The notes under the pieces were generated by a model. The model was given only the letters and a program-made list of their open reading frames with translations, was not told the origin of the DNA and made no database searches. Below, piece by piece: positions 42,000 to 51,897 of a DNA stretch of 64,000 bases (position 1 is the stretch's first letter; the number at the start of each line of letters is the position of its first letter). The stretch comes from Aggregatibacter kilianii (GTDB lineage Bacteria > Pseudomonadota > Gammaproteobacteria > Enterobacterales > Pasteurellaceae): NCBI RefSeq assembly GCF_003129965.1, contig NZ_NRCJ01000009.1, forward strand, positions 1 to 64,000, read 5' to 3'. A program made the translations under genes and the position numbers.

Positions 42000-42638
42000 C
42001 TAATCCACCGCATATCCCTGCGCCGGCAGCAACTCACCATCTAAATAAGCCTGATTGCCGACCAGTTTTAGGCGGTCGTCTATAAACCATTTGATGGCTA
42101 AAGGATAAAAACGCTGTTCCTGTTCTTTGACCCGTTCCTCAATGTCGGTAACGGTGTCTTCGGGGAAAATAGGCACTTTCGCCTGTAATATGACGGCGCC
42201 GCCATCCACATCTTCATTAACGAAATGAATGCTCATACCGTGTTCGGTTTCGCCGGCATCCAAGGCGCGTTGATAGGTATTGAGTCCGGGGTATTTGGGC
42301 AACAGAGACGGGTGAATATTCAGAATTTTACCGGCGAAGCGTTGAGTGAATTCAGGGCTGAGGATTTTCATGTAACCGGCAAGTACGATTAAATCCGCCT
42401 GTAAGCATTCGATTTCATCGCCGATGCGGCGATCCATTTCTGCGTTATCGGCAAAATCACGGCGTAAAAAAGTGCGGTGAAAAATGACCGCACTTTTTGC
42501 CCGTTGTAACCCGAAAGCATCCGCCTTGTTGCTGAATACGCCAACGATTTCGGCATGGATGTAGGAAGACTTGCAGGCATCCATAATCGCCTGCAAAGTC
42601 GTTCCCTCGCCGGAAAGTAAAACAACGATTTTTTTCAT
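42000..42638 (-). CDS. purN: Phosphoribosylglycinamide formyltransferase
   Basis: A 212-residue enzyme of purine synthesis that transfers a formyl group from 10-formyltetrahydrofolate to GAR. Motifs are SGEGTTLQAIMDAC, the catalytic NIHPSLLPKYPG (Asn and His) and HFVNEDVDGG (Asp). ATG 42638 overlaps the purM stop. An inverted pair of uptake sequences lies inside the coding region (42466-42498) and is translated as KSAVIFHRTF, in a surface region where homologues vary. Confidence 0.95.
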   Translation of the reverse strand: MKKIVVLLSGEGTTLQAIMDACKSSYIHAEIVGVFSNKADAFGLQRAKSAVIFHRTFLRRDFADNAEMDRRIGDEIECLQADLIVLAGYMKILSPEFTQRFAGKILNIHPSLLPKYPGLNTYQRALDAGETEHGMSIHFVNEDVDGGAVILQAKVPIFPEDTVTDIEERVKEQEQRFYPLAIKWFIDDRLKLVGNQAYLDGELLPAQGYAVD

Positions 42639-43675
42639 TAGCGAATAATCACTTGTTCTTCGTCGTTGCCTAAATGTTGTACTTCACCGATAACCCAAGC
42701 TTTCTCGCCGGCTTGGTGCAATAAACCGAGAGCAGTTTCCACATCTTCCTGCGGCAGTGCCACAATCATGCCCACGCCGCAGTTAAAGGTGCGGTACATT
42801 TCATGGTCGGTGATGTTGCCCTGTTGCTGCAACCAATCGAATACCGCCGGCCATTGCCAGCTATTTTCATTGATCACGGCTTTGACGCTTGCAGGCAAAA
42901 CACGCGGGATATTTTCCCAGAAGCCGCCGCCGGTTAAGTGGGCTATGGCGTGTATGTCAACATGTTTGATGAGCTGTAAAATGGATTTCACATAAATTTT
43001 AGTTGGTGCCAATAAGTGATCGGCGAGCGGGCGACCGTCTAATTGCGCTTCGGCAGGATTGACACCTGACACATCAACCACTTTACGAATTAAAGAATAG
43101 CCGTTGGAGTGTGGCCCGCTGGAACCGAGCGCGATTAACGCATCGCCGACTTTGACTTCACTGCCGTCGATGATTTCGGATTTTTCTACCACGCCTACGC
43201 AGAAGCCGGCAAGGTCGTAATCGCCTTGATGATACATGCCCGGCATTTCCGCCGTTTCACCGCCGACCAAGGCACAGCCCGATTGTTCGCAACCGTTGGC
43301 GATGCCTTTAATCACGCTGGCGGCGACATCCACGTCTAATTTGCCGGTGGCATAATAATCCAGGAAGAACAACGGTTCCGCCCCTTGTACCACTAAATCG
43401 TTCACACACATGGCAACCAAATCAATCCCAATGGTGTCGTGGCGGTTTAAGTCAATGGCTAAACGCAGTTTTGTGCCTACGCCGTCGGTGCCGGAAACCA
43501 AAATCGGCTCTTTATATTTCGCCGGAATGGCACATAACGCACCAAAGCCGCCCAAGCCGCCCATGACTTCAGGGCGGGTTGTGCGTTTGACTTCAGGCTT
43601 AATGCGTTCGACTAATTCGTTGCCGGCGTTGATATCTACGCCGGCATCTTTGTAACTTAAGGATTGTTTGCTCAC
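42638..43675 (-). CDS. purM: Phosphoribosylformylglycinamidine cyclo-ligase
   Basis: A 345-residue AIR synthetase, the step after PurL in purine synthesis. Signatures are [20 protein letters not shown] at the N-terminus, [24 protein letters not shown] and [16 protein letters not shown]. It is the first gene of purMN and carries a PurR-type operator 56 bases upstream. Confidence 0.97.
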   Translation of the reverse strand: MSKQSLSYKDAGVDINAGNELVERIKPEVKRTTRPEVMGGLGGFGALCAIPAKYKEPILVSGTDGVGTKLRLAIDLNRHDTIGIDLVAMCVNDLVVQGAEPLFFLDYYATGKLDVDVAASVIKGIANGCEQSGCALVGGETAEMPGMYHQGDYDLAGFCVGVVEKSEIIDGSEVKVGDALIALGSSGPHSNGYSLIRKVVDVSGVNPAEAQLDGRPLADHLLAPTKIYVKSILQLIKHVDIHAIAHLTGGGFWENIPRVLPASVKAVINENSWQWPAVFDWLQQQGNITDHEMYRTFNCGVGMIVALPQEDVETALGLLHQAGEKAWVIGEVQHLGNDEEQVIIR

Positions 43676-43730
43676 GATTGCTTCCTGTTAATTGCTGGAT
43701 CGAAAAAATGATGCGCATTGTATCACGCTT

Positions 43731-43746
43731 ACGCAATCGTTTGCGA
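43731..43746. promoter_or_regulatory. Candidate PurR operator upstream of purM
   Basis: ACGCAATCGTTTGCGA agrees with the enterobacterial PUR box ACGCAAACGTTTGCGT at 14 of 16 positions. It lies 56-71 bases before the purM start, where repressor binding would block the promoter. Confidence 0.8.
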
Positions 43747-43859
43747 TATATGCAAGGGATTTTTCTTGTCGGAGGTGCTTTCAGTTAGCTATTCCCCCCG
43801 AATTGTGCCAAAATGAAAGACATAGGAAATAAGAGGTCGGAATGCAAAAGGAGTCTGAT

Positions 43860-44357
43860 ATGAAAAAAACGATCGTAATTCTTACCGCACTTTTATTGGC
43901 TGCCTGCACAAATTTCCATTCAACCCACACCTCGGCGAAAAATGCCGCAACGGCGCAGCAGGACGAGGTGCCGATTACCCCGCCGAAAGACACCAAAACC
44001 GGTTTTTTACAACTCGTACCGGGCATTTTTTATTATGTGGATATGGATTCCGTTTGGGTAGATAACCAAGACAAACGTTTGATTTACTTTGATGCGGTGA
44101 TTAACCTGGATAAAGGGTTATATGTGTTTAAAGAGTATCCGACGCTTTTCGCCAAATCCATACGTCAATATAAAATTCTGAATTGTGAAAATTTCCATTT
44201 CACCCATGTGCGTAGTGATTTCTACGCCGATTTCTGGGGCGATGGCATCCGCACTGCACCGAAGCGCCAATCCCAGCACACTATCACACTGCAACCGCAA
44301 TCCTCTCTGTACATCTTGGGGCAAGTGATGTGCGCGAATATGTATCGGCGGAAGTAG
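43860..44357 (+). CDS. Surface lipoprotein homologous to Haemophilus adhesin protein E
   Basis: A 165-residue lipoprotein with lipobox LLLAAC (cysteine at 18). From recall of the Haemophilus influenzae protein E sequence, several segments correspond closely: YYVDMDSVWVDNQ, YFDAVINLDKGLYVF, SIRQYKILNCENFH, VRSDFYADFWGDGI. In Haemophilus this protein binds vitronectin, laminin and plasminogen and can hold hemin. The pair of cysteines in KILNC and QVMC fits its disulphide. Start 43860 has AAGGAG upstream; the ATG at 43842 lies before that box. Divergent from purM and monocistronic. Confidence 0.75.
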   Translation: MKKTIVILTALLLAACTNFHSTHTSAKNAATAQQDEVPITPPKDTKTGFLQLVPGIFYYVDMDSVWVDNQDKRLIYFDAVINLDKGLYVFKEYPTLFAKSIRQYKILNCENFHFTHVRSDFYADFWGDGIRTAPKRQSQHTITLQPQSSLYILGQVMCANMYRRK

Positions 44358-44360
44358 GAA

Positions 44361-44402
44361 AAAGTGCGGTCAACATTCTCAATGTTTTTTTAACCGCACT
44401 TT
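44361..44402 (+). terminator. Inverted uptake-sequence terminator after the protein E-like gene
   Basis: AAAGTGCGGT (44361-44370) pairs with ACCGCACTTT (44393-44402), 3 bases past the stop codon. Confidence 0.65.
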
Positions 44403-44418
44403 ACTGTCTCGAGATGAC

Positions 44419-44455
44419 AAAAAGCCATTTAGCTTTCACTAAATAGCTTTTGTTT
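44419..44455 (-). terminator. Terminator of clpB
   Basis: AAAAGC-ATTTAG and CTAAAT-GCTTTT form an imperfect stem just beyond the clpB stop (44471), flanked by A and T residues. Confidence 0.65.
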
Positions 44456-44470
44456 TTAAGCGGTTACGGC

Positions 44471-47041
44471 TTATTGCTTCGCCACGATTTGACCGTCCAC
44501 ATAATCCACATCGATGACTTTATCAGGCAGCAAGGCGCCGGATAAAATTTGTTGCGCCAACGGATTTTCGATTTCCTGTTGAATTGCCCGTTTGAGCGGA
44601 CGTGCACCGAAAATCGGGTCGTAACCGATGTCGCTGATGAAATCAAGGGTTGCATCGGTAAAGCTCAACACATACCCATGGGTTTCCATACGACGGGTCA
44701 AGCGTCTTAATTGAATATCGGCGATTTGACGAATATTCTCTTTGTTCAACGGATGGAACATCACGGTTTCGTCGATACGGTTGATAAATTCCGGACGGAA
44801 ATAACGACCGACCACTTCCATCACCATATCTTTCACGGTGTCGTAGCCTTTTTGGGCGTGTTCCTGAATCAAGTCGGAACCAAGGTTGGACGTCATGATC
44901 ACCACCGTATTACGGAAATCCACGGTTCTGCCCTGTCCGTCGGTTAAACGACCGTCATCCAACACTTGCAACAAAATGTTGAACACATCGTGATGGGCTT
45001 TTTCCACTTCGTCGAGCAAAATCACGGAATACGGACGGCGACGCACCGCTTCGGTTAAATAACCGCCTTCTTCATAGCCCACATAGCCCGGAGGTGCGCC
45101 CACCAAACGGGATACGCTGTGTTTTTCCATGAATTCGGACATATCGATTCGCACCATGGCGTCTTCGCTGTCGAACAAGAAGGAAGCCAACGCTTTACAC
45201 AACTCGGTTTTACCCACGCCGGTCGGCCCTAAGAATAAGAAAGAACCAATCGGACGATTCGGATCCGCTAGACCTGCACGGCTACGACGAATGGCGTTTG
45301 CCACGGCATCCACCGCTTCGTTTTGACCGATAACCCGTTTGTGCAGGAACTCTTCCATGCGCAATAATTTTTCTTTTTCGCCTTCCATCATTTTGGCGAC
45401 AGGAATGCCGGTGGCGCGGGAAAGCACTTCGGCGATTTCCTCATCAGTTACGCGATAGCGCAGCAAGGTCATTTCTTTGCCTTCCGCACCTTCTGCCGCC
45501 GCTAATTGTTTTTCCAATTCCGGAATTTTTCCGTATTGCAACTCGGACATTTTACTCAAATCACCGGCGCGGCGGGCTTGTTCCATTTGCGTACGGGCGT
45601 TTTCCAATTCCGCTTTAATGTGTTGAGTGCCGGACAGCGCGGCTTTTTCGGATTTCCACACTTCTTCTAATTCGGCGTATTCCCGTTCTTTTTCCGCCAA
45701 TTCCTTTTCTAACATTTCCAAACGTTTACGGCTGGCGTCATCATCCTCTTTTTGTAACGCCTGTTGTTCCAGTTTGAGCTGGATAATACGGCGATCCAAA
45801 CGATCCAACGGTTGCGGTTTGGAGTCAATTTCCATACGAATGCTGGATGCCGCTTCGTCGATCAAATCGATGGCTTTATCCGGCAACTGACGATCGGAAA
45901 TGTAGCGATGAGAAAGCGTTGCCGCCGCCACGATTGCCGGGTCGGTAATTTGCACATGGTGATGGATTTCATAACGTTCTTTCAAGCCGCGCAAAATGGC
46001 GATGGTGTCTTCCACGCTCGGTTCGCCCACAAACACTTTTTGGAAACGACGTTCAAGCGCCGCGTCTTTTTCAATGTATTGACGGTATTCATCCAAAGTG
46101 GTTGCGCCCACGCAGTGCAATTCACCGCGCGCCAAACTTGGTTTTAACAAGTTGCCCGCGTCCATGGCGCCGTCAGTTTTGCCCGCGCCCACCATGGTGT
46201 GAATTTCGTCGATGAATAAAATCACTCTGCCTTCTTCTTTGGCAAGTTCATTTAAAACGGCTTTCAGTCGCTCTTCAAATTCGCCGCGATATTTCGCCCC
46301 GGCGATTAACGCGCCCATATCAAGGGAAAGCACGCGTTTGTTCTTCAAGCCTTCCGGCACTTCGCCATTCACGATACGTTGCGCCAACCCTTCCACAATG
46401 GCGGTTTTACCCACGCCCGGTTCACCGATGAGCACCGGATTGTTTTTGGTGCGGCGTTGTAGCACTTGAATGGTGCGGCGGATTTCTTCGTCACGTCCAA
46501 TCACCGGATCCAATTTGCCGCTTTCTGCACGGGCGGTTAAGTCGATGGTATATTTTTCTAATGCCTGACGGCTTTCTTCCGCATTTTGATCGTTCACTTT
46601 TTGTCCTCCGCGAATCTGCTCGATGGCTTGTAAAATTTGTTCTTTTTTCGCACCGCACTTTTTCAGCATATCGCTTACGGCGCCTTTTTCTTCTAACGCC
46701 GCAAGCAAAAAGATTTCGGACGAAATGAATTTATCCTGCCGTTGTTGTGCCAATTTGTCACACAAATTCAAGATGTTAAGCAACTGACGGGAAATTTGCA
46801 CGTCGCCGCCATTGCCGGATACTTGCGGAAGTTTGGCAAGTTCGGTGTTAAGTTCGTTACGCAACACGGCAACGTTCACGCCGCCGGCGGTTAAAATCGG
46901 CGCTACAGAGCCGTCTTGTTGATTTAACAATGCGCTCAATAAATGCACCGGTTCAATATATTGATTATCCTTGCCGACCGCTAAAGATTGCGCTTCCGCC
47001 AAGGCTTGTTGGAATTTTGTGGTAAATTTTTCAATATTCAT
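44471..47041 (-). CDS. clpB: ATP-dependent disaggregase ClpB
   Basis: An 856-residue Hsp100 chaperone that pulls proteins out of aggregates together with DnaK. Domain order is an N-terminal Clp domain, first AAA+ module ([16 protein letters not shown]), the long coiled-coil M domain (about residues 400-520), second AAA+ module ([16 protein letters not shown]) and a small C-terminal domain ([10 protein letters not shown]). Start 47041 follows AGGGAAGAG, and the 11-codon extension to 47074 would run into the palindrome upstream. A sigma-32-like promoter lies about 60-80 bases upstream. Confidence 0.97.
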   Translation of the reverse strand: MNIEKFTTKFQQALAEAQSLAVGKDNQYIEPVHLLSALLNQQDGSVAPILTAGGVNVAVLRNELNTELAKLPQVSGNGGDVQISRQLLNILNLCDKLAQQRQDKFISSEIFLLAALEEKGAVSDMLKKCGAKKEQILQAIEQIRGGQKVNDQNAEESRQALEKYTIDLTARAESGKLDPVIGRDEEIRRTIQVLQRRTKNNPVLIGEPGVGKTAIVEGLAQRIVNGEVPEGLKNKRVLSLDMGALIAGAKYRGEFEERLKAVLNELAKEEGRVILFIDEIHTMVGAGKTDGAMDAGNLLKPSLARGELHCVGATTLDEYRQYIEKDAALERRFQKVFVGEPSVEDTIAILRGLKERYEIHHHVQITDPAIVAAATLSHRYISDRQLPDKAIDLIDEAASSIRMEIDSKPQPLDRLDRRIIQLKLEQQALQKEDDDASRKRLEMLEKELAEKEREYAELEEVWKSEKAALSGTQHIKAELENARTQMEQARRAGDLSKMSELQYGKIPELEKQLAAAEGAEGKEMTLLRYRVTDEEIAEVLSRATGIPVAKMMEGEKEKLLRMEEFLHKRVIGQNEAVDAVANAIRRSRAGLADPNRPIGSFLFLGPTGVGKTELCKALASFLFDSEDAMVRIDMSEFMEKHSVSRLVGAPPGYVGYEEGGYLTEAVRRRPYSVILLDEVEKAHHDVFNILLQVLDDGRLTDGQGRTVDFRNTVVIMTSNLGSDLIQEHAQKGYDTVKDMVMEVVGRYFRPEFINRIDETVMFHPLNKENIRQIADIQLRRLTRRMETHGYVLSFTDATLDFISDIGYDPIFGARPLKRAIQQEIENPLAQQILSGALLPDKVIDVDYVDGQIVAKQ

Positions 47042-47066
47042 AATCTCTTCCCTTGAAAGTTCATGG

Positions 47067-47082
47067 ATGTTCAATTGAACAT
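47067..47082. promoter_or_regulatory. Perfect 16-bp palindrome in the clpB leader
   Basis: ATGTTCAATTGAACAT is a perfect palindrome 26-41 bases before clpB, downstream of the candidate heat-shock promoter. It could be an operator or form a short stem in the mRNA. Confidence 0.6.
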
Positions 47083-47097
47083 TTGTTCGCCAAAATT

Positions 47098-47125
47098 AAA
47101 TAAGATCGTTTTAAAAGATTTCAAG
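47098..47125 (-). promoter_or_regulatory. Candidate sigma-32 promoter of clpB
   Basis: On the minus strand CTTGAAA (47119-47125) matches the heat-shock -35 element exactly. After a spacer of 12-14 bases an A+T-rich -10 region reads ATCTTATTT (47098-47106), which is a weaker match to CCCCATNT. Confidence 0.6.
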
Positions 47126-47291
47126 GGAAAAAATTAAATTTTTTAATGTTGCCTATTGATTTTTTAGATTTGATAGGTTTTGTTTCGCTTGAACTTTTCC
47201 TGCCTCTTTTTGTTCTAACGAGAACATTTAACAGAGAAAAGTGCGGTGCGTTTTCACCGTGTTTTTTCATTCATCAGAAAAGGAAGAAAAC

Positions 47292-47939
47292 ATGAAATCA
47301 TTAAAATCGCTGCTTGCTTTAGCCGTCGCCATGACCGTTTCCACCACCGTATTCGCAGAAGAAAGCGTCTTTTCGGAAGTTAAGGATGGGGCGAAATCCG
47401 CCTGGCAAACCGTGAAGGAAGAGAGCAAAACCGTGGGCGGCAAAGTCAAAGAAGGCGCGGTGAAAGTCAAAGACGCGACAAAAGAAACTTTTGTTGAAGC
47501 GAAAGAGGCGACCAAAGAGAAATTTACCGAAGTGAAGGACGCCACCAAAGAAAAATTCACTGAAGCGAAAGACGCCACTAAGGAAAAATTCACCGAAGCG
47601 AAAGATGCCACCAAAGAAAAATTTTCAGAAGGGAAAAAGGCAGTAAAAGATAAATTCAAAAATGAAAAACCGGCGCCGGTGGAAGATAAATCCACAACCA
47701 AAGAGAAAAGTGCGGTGGAAAATAAAGCCAAAATCACACGTAGCAAAAAAGTGGACATTAACACCGCCGACGCAGCGACATTAGAAAGCCTGTCCGGCAT
47801 CGGTGAAGCGAAAGCCAAGGCGATCGTTGAATATCGTGAGAAAAACGGCAAATTTAAAAATCTAAACGAGTTGTCCAACGTGCCGGGCATTGGCGATTCT
47901 ACATTAGAAAAAGTGAAATCCCACGTGCGTTTTAATTAA
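47292..47939 (+). CDS. Exported ComEA-domain protein with 11-residue amphipathic repeats
   Basis: A 215-residue protein with a signal peptide ending TVFA. Residues 59-122 are about five tandem copies of an 11-residue unit (consensus DATKEKFTEAK), highly charged and amphipathic like LEA or apolipoprotein helices. After a linker (about 123-152) the C-terminal 60 residues are a ComEA helix-hairpin-helix DNA-binding domain (DINTADAATLESLSGIGEAK, NVPGIGDSTLEKVKS). Short ComE1 proteins in Haemophilus and Pasteurella have only the HhH part; the family binds DNA for uptake and, in Pasteurella multocida, fibronectin. A periplasmic or surface role in DNA uptake is inferred. Start 47292 follows AGGAAGAAAAC. 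Confidence 0.85.
   Translation: MKSLKSLLALAVAMTVSTTVFAEESVFSEVKDGAKSAWQTVKEESKTVGGKVKEGAVKVKDATKETFVEAKEATKEKFTEVKDATKEKFTEAKDATKEKFTEAKDATKEKFSEGKKAVKDKFKNEKPAPVEDKSTTKEKSAVENKAKITRSKKVDINTADAATLESLSGIGEAKAKAIVEYREKNGKFKNLNELSNVPGIGDSTLEKVKSHVRFN
47466..47657 (+). repeat. Tandem 33-base coding repeats in the ComEA-domain gene
   Basis: Around five to six units of 33 bases encode the 11-residue repeats. The central units (about 47505-47625) are nearly identical at DNA level and differ mainly at third positions, so copy number may vary between strains. Confidence 0.85.
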
Positions 47940-47963
47940 TCCTGCGGATGACGGATAAAAATA

Positions 47964-47988
47964 AGGGCTGTGTTGAACAGCCCTTTGT
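47964..47988. terminator. Terminator between the ComEA-domain gene and asd
   Basis: AAGGGCTGT and ACAGCCCTT form a 9-bp stem with a 5-base loop, T residues after it on the plus strand and A/T-rich sequence on the other side. Confidence 0.8.
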
Positions 47989-48005
47989 TTTTGGAATCGG
48001 TTTAA

Positions 48006-49118
48006 TTATTTCACCAACTGCACCAAAATACGGCGAATCGGTTCTGCCGCGCCCCATAATAATTGGTCGCCCACAGTGAATGCCGCCAAATATTCCGGCC
48101 CGAGATTAAGTTTGCGTAAACGCCCGACCGGAACGCTTAATGTGCCGGTGACTTTGGTTGGAGTGAGTTCACGCAAGGTGGTTTCTTTGTCGTTCGGGAT
48201 CACTTTCACCCATTCGTTGTGAGAGGCTAAAATTTGTTCGATTTCGGCAAGCGGAATGTCGCGTTTCAGTTTGATGGTGAACGCTTGGCTGTGGCAACGC
48301 AAAGCACCGATACGTACGCATAAGCCATCTACCGGAATCGGGTTATCGCTCAAGCCCAGAATTTTGTTGGTTTCCGCATAACCTTTCCATTCCTCTTTGG
48401 TTTGACCGCTTTCCAATAATTTGTCGATCCAAGGAATCAGGCTGCCCGCCAGCGGTGCGCCGAAGTTGTCAATCGGGAAATCTTTGTCGCGCATTTTTGC
48501 GGTGACGGCGCGTTCAATGTCTAAAATGGAAGAATTCGGATCCGCCAGCAAGCCTTTCACTTCACCGTTTAATTCGCCCATTTGCACCAACAATTCACGC
48601 ATATTTTTCGCGCCGGCGCCGCTCGCGGCTTGGTAAGTGGCAACGGAAATCCATTCCACTAAATCTTTTTCAAATAATCCGCCTAACGCCATGAGCATTA
48701 AACTGACAGTGCAGTTACCGCCTACATAGGTTTTCACACCGTTTTTCAAGCCTTCGCTGATCACGTGTTGATTGACCGGATCCAACACGATAATCGCGTC
48801 TTTTTCCATACGCAGCGCAGATGCCGCATCCACCCAGTAGCCGTTCCAGCCGGTGGCTTTCAATTTCGGATAAACGTCGTTGGTGTAATCGCCGCCTTGG
48901 CAGGTCACGATAATGTCGAGTTTTTTCAGTTCTTCAATGTCGAACGCATTTTTCAAGGTGCCGGCGTTTTTGCCGCCGAAAGTCGGTGCAGGTTGTCCTG
49001 CTTGGGAAGTGGTAAAGAAAATCGGATTGATGTTCGCAAAATCATTTTCCTGCTGCATACGATCCATTAAAACGGAACCCACCATTCCGCGCCAACCGAT
49101 AAAACCAACGTTTTTCAT
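48006..49118 (-). CDS. asd: Aspartate-semialdehyde dehydrogenase
   Basis: A 370-residue NADP-dependent enzyme that makes aspartate semialdehyde, the branch point to lysine, diaminopimelate, threonine and methionine. The NADP loop [17 protein letters not shown] and the catalytic cysteine in [12 protein letters not shown] are intact, with the substrate-binding [12 protein letters not shown]. The leader shows no lysine riboswitch. The product feeds diaminopimelate synthesis, also served by the nearby dapF. Confidence 0.97.
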   Translation of the reverse strand: MKNVGFIGWRGMVGSVLMDRMQQENDFANINPIFFTTSQAGQPAPTFGGKNAGTLKNAFDIEELKKLDIIVTCQGGDYTNDVYPKLKATGWNGYWVDAASALRMEKDAIIVLDPVNQHVISEGLKNGVKTYVGGNCTVSLMLMALGGLFEKDLVEWISVATYQAASGAGAKNMRELLVQMGELNGEVKGLLADPNSSILDIERAVTAKMRDKDFPIDNFGAPLAGSLIPWIDKLLESGQTKEEWKGYAETNKILGLSDNPIPVDGLCVRIGALRCHSQAFTIKLKRDIPLAEIEQILASHNEWVKVIPNDKETTLRELTPTKVTGTLSVPVGRLRKLNLGPEYLAAFTVGDQLLWGAAEPIRRILVQLVK

Positions 49119-49347
49119 AAGTTTGTCCTTCTAGATGAGAGATTGAAAAGATGTTGTGTAAGGGCTTAATTAATAGCAAGAGATCACGCACAAAAGCAAG
49201 TGTTTTTCCGATATTTTTTTCGTTTTTAAAAATAATTGAAAAAACCACCGCACTTTTTCTCCTCTCAGGTATAGAAGCAATAGATTTACTCAGCGAATAG
49301 GGCTGATTATAATGCTCGGCATTGTTTGAATGAATTTAAGGATACAC

Positions 49348-50172
49348 ATGCAATTTTCCAAAATGCACGGGTTGGGCAATGATTTTATGGTGGTGGATGC
49401 GGTGACGCAGAACGTTTATTTTCCGACGGACACCATTAAACGGCTGGCGGATCGCCATCGCGGCATTGGTTTTGACCAGTTGCTGGTGGTGGAGCCGCCT
49501 TATGATCCCGATCTGGATTTCCATTATCGTATTTTTAACGCGGACGGCAGCGAGGTGGCGCAATGTGGCAACGGCGCGCGCTGTTTTGCCCGTTTTGTGA
49601 CGCTCAAAGGCTTAACCAATAAAAAAGACATCGCCGTCAGCACGCAAAACGGCAAAATGGTATTGACCGTGAAAGAGGATGACAACGTGCGGGTGAACAT
49701 GGGCGAGCCCATTTGGGAGCCGAATAAAATTCCGTTTACCGCCAATAAATTCGAGAAAAATTATATTCTACGCACGGAAATCCAAACGGTGCTGTGTGGC
49801 GCGGTATCTATGGGCAACCCGCACTGCGTGGTGCAGGTGGAGGATATTCAAACCGCTAACGTAGAAAAGTTGGGGCCGTTGCTGGAAAATCATGAACGCT
49901 TTCCGGAGCGTGTCAATGCGGGTTTTATGCAGGTGGTGAATCGTAAACATATTAAATTACGCGTGTATGAACGCGGTGCGGGCGAAACCCAAGCTTGCGG
50001 CAGCGGTGCTTGTGCGGCGGTGGCGGTGGGCATTATGCAAGGCTTGCTGGATAACGAAGTGCAGGTGGATTTGCCCGGCGGCAGTTTGACTATCGAATGG
50101 CAGGGCGAAGGACATCCGCTTTACATGACGGGCTCCGCCACTCACGTTTATGACGGCGTGGTTTATTTGTAG
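49348..50172 (+). CDS. dapF: Diaminopimelate epimerase
   Basis: A 274-residue enzyme that converts LL- to meso-diaminopimelate for peptidoglycan and lysine. The two catalytic cysteines are in [15 protein letters not shown] and in [14 protein letters not shown]. The start at 49348 ([13 protein letters not shown]) follows AAGGAT, and an ATG at 49330 is rejected. It leads the conserved order dapF-xerC-yigB. Confidence 0.97.
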   Translation: MQFSKMHGLGNDFMVVDAVTQNVYFPTDTIKRLADRHRGIGFDQLLVVEPPYDPDLDFHYRIFNADGSEVAQCGNGARCFARFVTLKGLTNKKDIAVSTQNGKMVLTVKEDDNVRVNMGEPIWEPNKIPFTANKFEKNYILRTEIQTVLCGAVSMGNPHCVVQVEDIQTANVEKLGPLLENHERFPERVNAGFMQVVNRKHIKLRVYERGAGETQACGSGACAAVAVGIMQGLLDNEVQVDLPGGSLTIEWQGEGHPLYMTGSATHVYDGVVYL

Positions 50173-50181
50173 GAATCGCTT

Positions 50182-51072
50182 ATGCAAAACGCCCTGCAAA
50201 AATACTTCACCTATTTGCGCATTGAGCGCCAAGTGAGCCCGCATACGCTGAGCAATTATCAGCGCCAGTTGACGCGAATTTCGGCGATTTTGCAGGAAGC
50301 GGGCATTGCCCGGTGGCAACAGGTCAGCGCAAGTGTGGTTCGTTATGTGGTGGTGCAAAGCAGTAAACAGGACGGGCTAAAAGAAAAAAGTCTGGCGCTA
50401 CGCCTTTCCGCGTTGCGCCGTTTTTTCACGTATTTGGTGCAGCAGGGCGAGTTGAAAGTCAATCCGGCGACAGGTATTTCCGCGCCGAAACAGGCGAAGC
50501 ATTTGCCGAAAAATATTGATACCGAGCAGGTTCAACTGTTACTCGCCAACGACAGCAAAGAGCCCATTGATATTCGCGATCGGGCGATTATCGAATTGTT
50601 GTATAGCTCCGGCTTACGATTGTCGGAATTGCAAGGGCTGAATCTCAACAGCATTAATTTTCGCGCGCGGGAAGTGCGGGTGATTGGTAAAGGTAACAAG
50701 GAGCGGGTCGTGCCTCTTGGGCGTTATGCCTCCCACGCCATTCAGCAATGGCTGAAAGTGCGGTTGTTATTTAACCCGAAAGACGAGGCGCTGTTTGTCA
50801 GCCAACTGGGCAATCGTATGTCCCATCGTGCCATTCAAATGCGGTTGGAAACCTGGGGTATTCGGCAAGGGCTGAACAGCCATTTGAATCCGCACAAACT
50901 GCGTCACTCCTTTGCCACCCACATGCTGGAAGCCAGTTCCGATTTGCGCGCCGTGCAAGAGTTGCTCGGACACAGCAATTTATCCACGACGCAAATTTAT
51001 ACTCACCTGAATTTCCAACATTTAGCCGATGTGTACGATGCCGCCCATCCGCGTGCGAAACGTAAAAAATAA
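50182..51072 (+). CDS. xerC: Tyrosine recombinase XerC
   Basis: A 296-residue recombinase that resolves chromosome dimers at dif with XerD. The SAM-like N-terminal domain is followed by the catalytic domain, with Arg in [12 protein letters not shown], Lys in [24 protein letters not shown] (His-x-x-Arg), [11 protein letters not shown] (His) and the nucleophile tyrosine in QIYTHL. It lies 9 bases after dapF and 12 before yigB. Confidence 0.96.
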   Translation: MQNALQKYFTYLRIERQVSPHTLSNYQRQLTRISAILQEAGIARWQQVSASVVRYVVVQSSKQDGLKEKSLALRLSALRRFFTYLVQQGELKVNPATGISAPKQAKHLPKNIDTEQVQLLLANDSKEPIDIRDRAIIELLYSSGLRLSELQGLNLNSINFRAREVRVIGKGNKERVVPLGRYASHAIQQWLKVRLLFNPKDEALFVSQLGNRMSHRAIQMRLETWGIRQGLNSHLNPHKLRHSFATHMLEASSDLRAVQELLGHSNLSTTQIYTHLNFQHLADVYDAAHPRAKRKK

Positions 51073-51084
51073 AGGAAAAACGCC

Positions 51085-51798
51085 ATGAAATTCTACCGCA
51101 CTTTAATGCCTTTTCAGGTCATCAGCTTCGATCTGGACGACACCCTTTATGATAATGCTCAAGTGATCGTCACGGCGGAACAGGAATTCGTCGGTTTTGT
51201 GCGGCAACATGGCGGCATTGCGGATTTCACCCTGCAAATGTGGACGGAACGTAAGAAAGCTGTCGCACAACAAAACCCGTTGCTGGCGGAAGATGTCACC
51301 TTATGGCGTTTGCGCAGCTTGCAGGCGTTGCTGCAAGAACGGGGCAAAAGTGCGGTGGAAATTGCCGGCGTTTCGCAAACCGCCATGGATTATTTCCTCC
51401 ATTGGCGCCATCAAATTGACGTACCGAGCCAAAGTTTTGCGATCCTGCAACGGCTGAAATCCCGCTATAAACTGGTGGCGATTACTAACGGCAACGTGGA
51501 ACCTGCGCGTATCGGTTTTAACGACTTTGATTTGGTATTGCGCGGCGGCGAACATGGGCGGGCAAAGCCTCATGAAGATTTGTTCCGACAAACCGCGCGT
51601 TATTTTCATGTGCTGCCCAAGCAGATTTTGCATGTGGGTGATAATCTCGTGACGGATGTACAGGGCGCGATACAGGCGGGGTGTCAGTCGGTGTGGTTAA
51701 ATTTAAGCGGGGAATCCGTTCGACAATCTAGCGAAGCGCGTCTTTTACCGACGGTGGAAATGGGGGATTTAGCGGAACTGTTGGCGTTATACGCGTAA
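51085..51798 (+). CDS. yigB: HAD family phosphatase YigB
   Basis: A 237-residue haloacid dehalogenase-type phosphatase. In Escherichia coli YigB dephosphorylates the riboflavin intermediate 5-amino-6-ribitylamino-uracil phosphate. Motif I is SFDLDDTLYDN, motif II ITNGN, and motifs III/IV HVGDNLVTDVQGA. ATG 51085 follows AAAGGAAAAA; an uptake sequence is translated at residues 4-6 (YRT). It closes the dapF-xerC-yigB operon. Confidence 0.92.
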   Translation: MKFYRTLMPFQVISFDLDDTLYDNAQVIVTAEQEFVGFVRQHGGIADFTLQMWTERKKAVAQQNPLLAEDVTLWRLRSLQALLQERGKSAVEIAGVSQTAMDYFLHWRHQIDVPSQSFAILQRLKSRYKLVAITNGNVEPARIGFNDFDLVLRGGEHGRAKPHEDLFRQTARYFHVLPKQILHVGDNLVTDVQGAIQAGCQSVWLNLSGESVRQSSEARLLPTVEMGDLAELLALYA

Positions 51799-51860
51799 AA
51801 GTGCGGTCGTTTTTTTCAACGTTTTTGGTAAGCCTTCTTCAAAATAGCTTTTCTGATAAA

Positions 51861-51884
51861 ACGGGAGGATATGAGACCTCCCGT
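51861..51884 (-). terminator. Terminator of the minus-strand lipoprotein gene
   Basis: ACGGGAGG and CCTCCCGT form an 8-bp stem with an 8-base loop. On the minus strand it is followed by TTTT. It may also stop read-through from yigB. Confidence 0.8.
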
Positions 51885-51897
51885 CCATTCCTTATTG

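Noticed and set aside
47466..47657. Regular 33-base repeats as a possible CRISPR array
   Set aside because: The repeats are contiguous with no unique spacers and encode an 11-residue protein repeat in frame.
47267..47890. A 207-codon open frame on the minus strand opposite the ComEA-domain gene
   Set aside because: It mirrors the repetitive sense gene, has no ribosome binding site, and its protein is a low-complexity Ser/Phe/Val repeat. The sense frame has a signal peptide and a known domain.
49119..49347. Lysine riboswitch upstream of asd
   Set aside because: The leader is A+T rich, short and lacks the conserved purine-rich core and helices of the lysine element.
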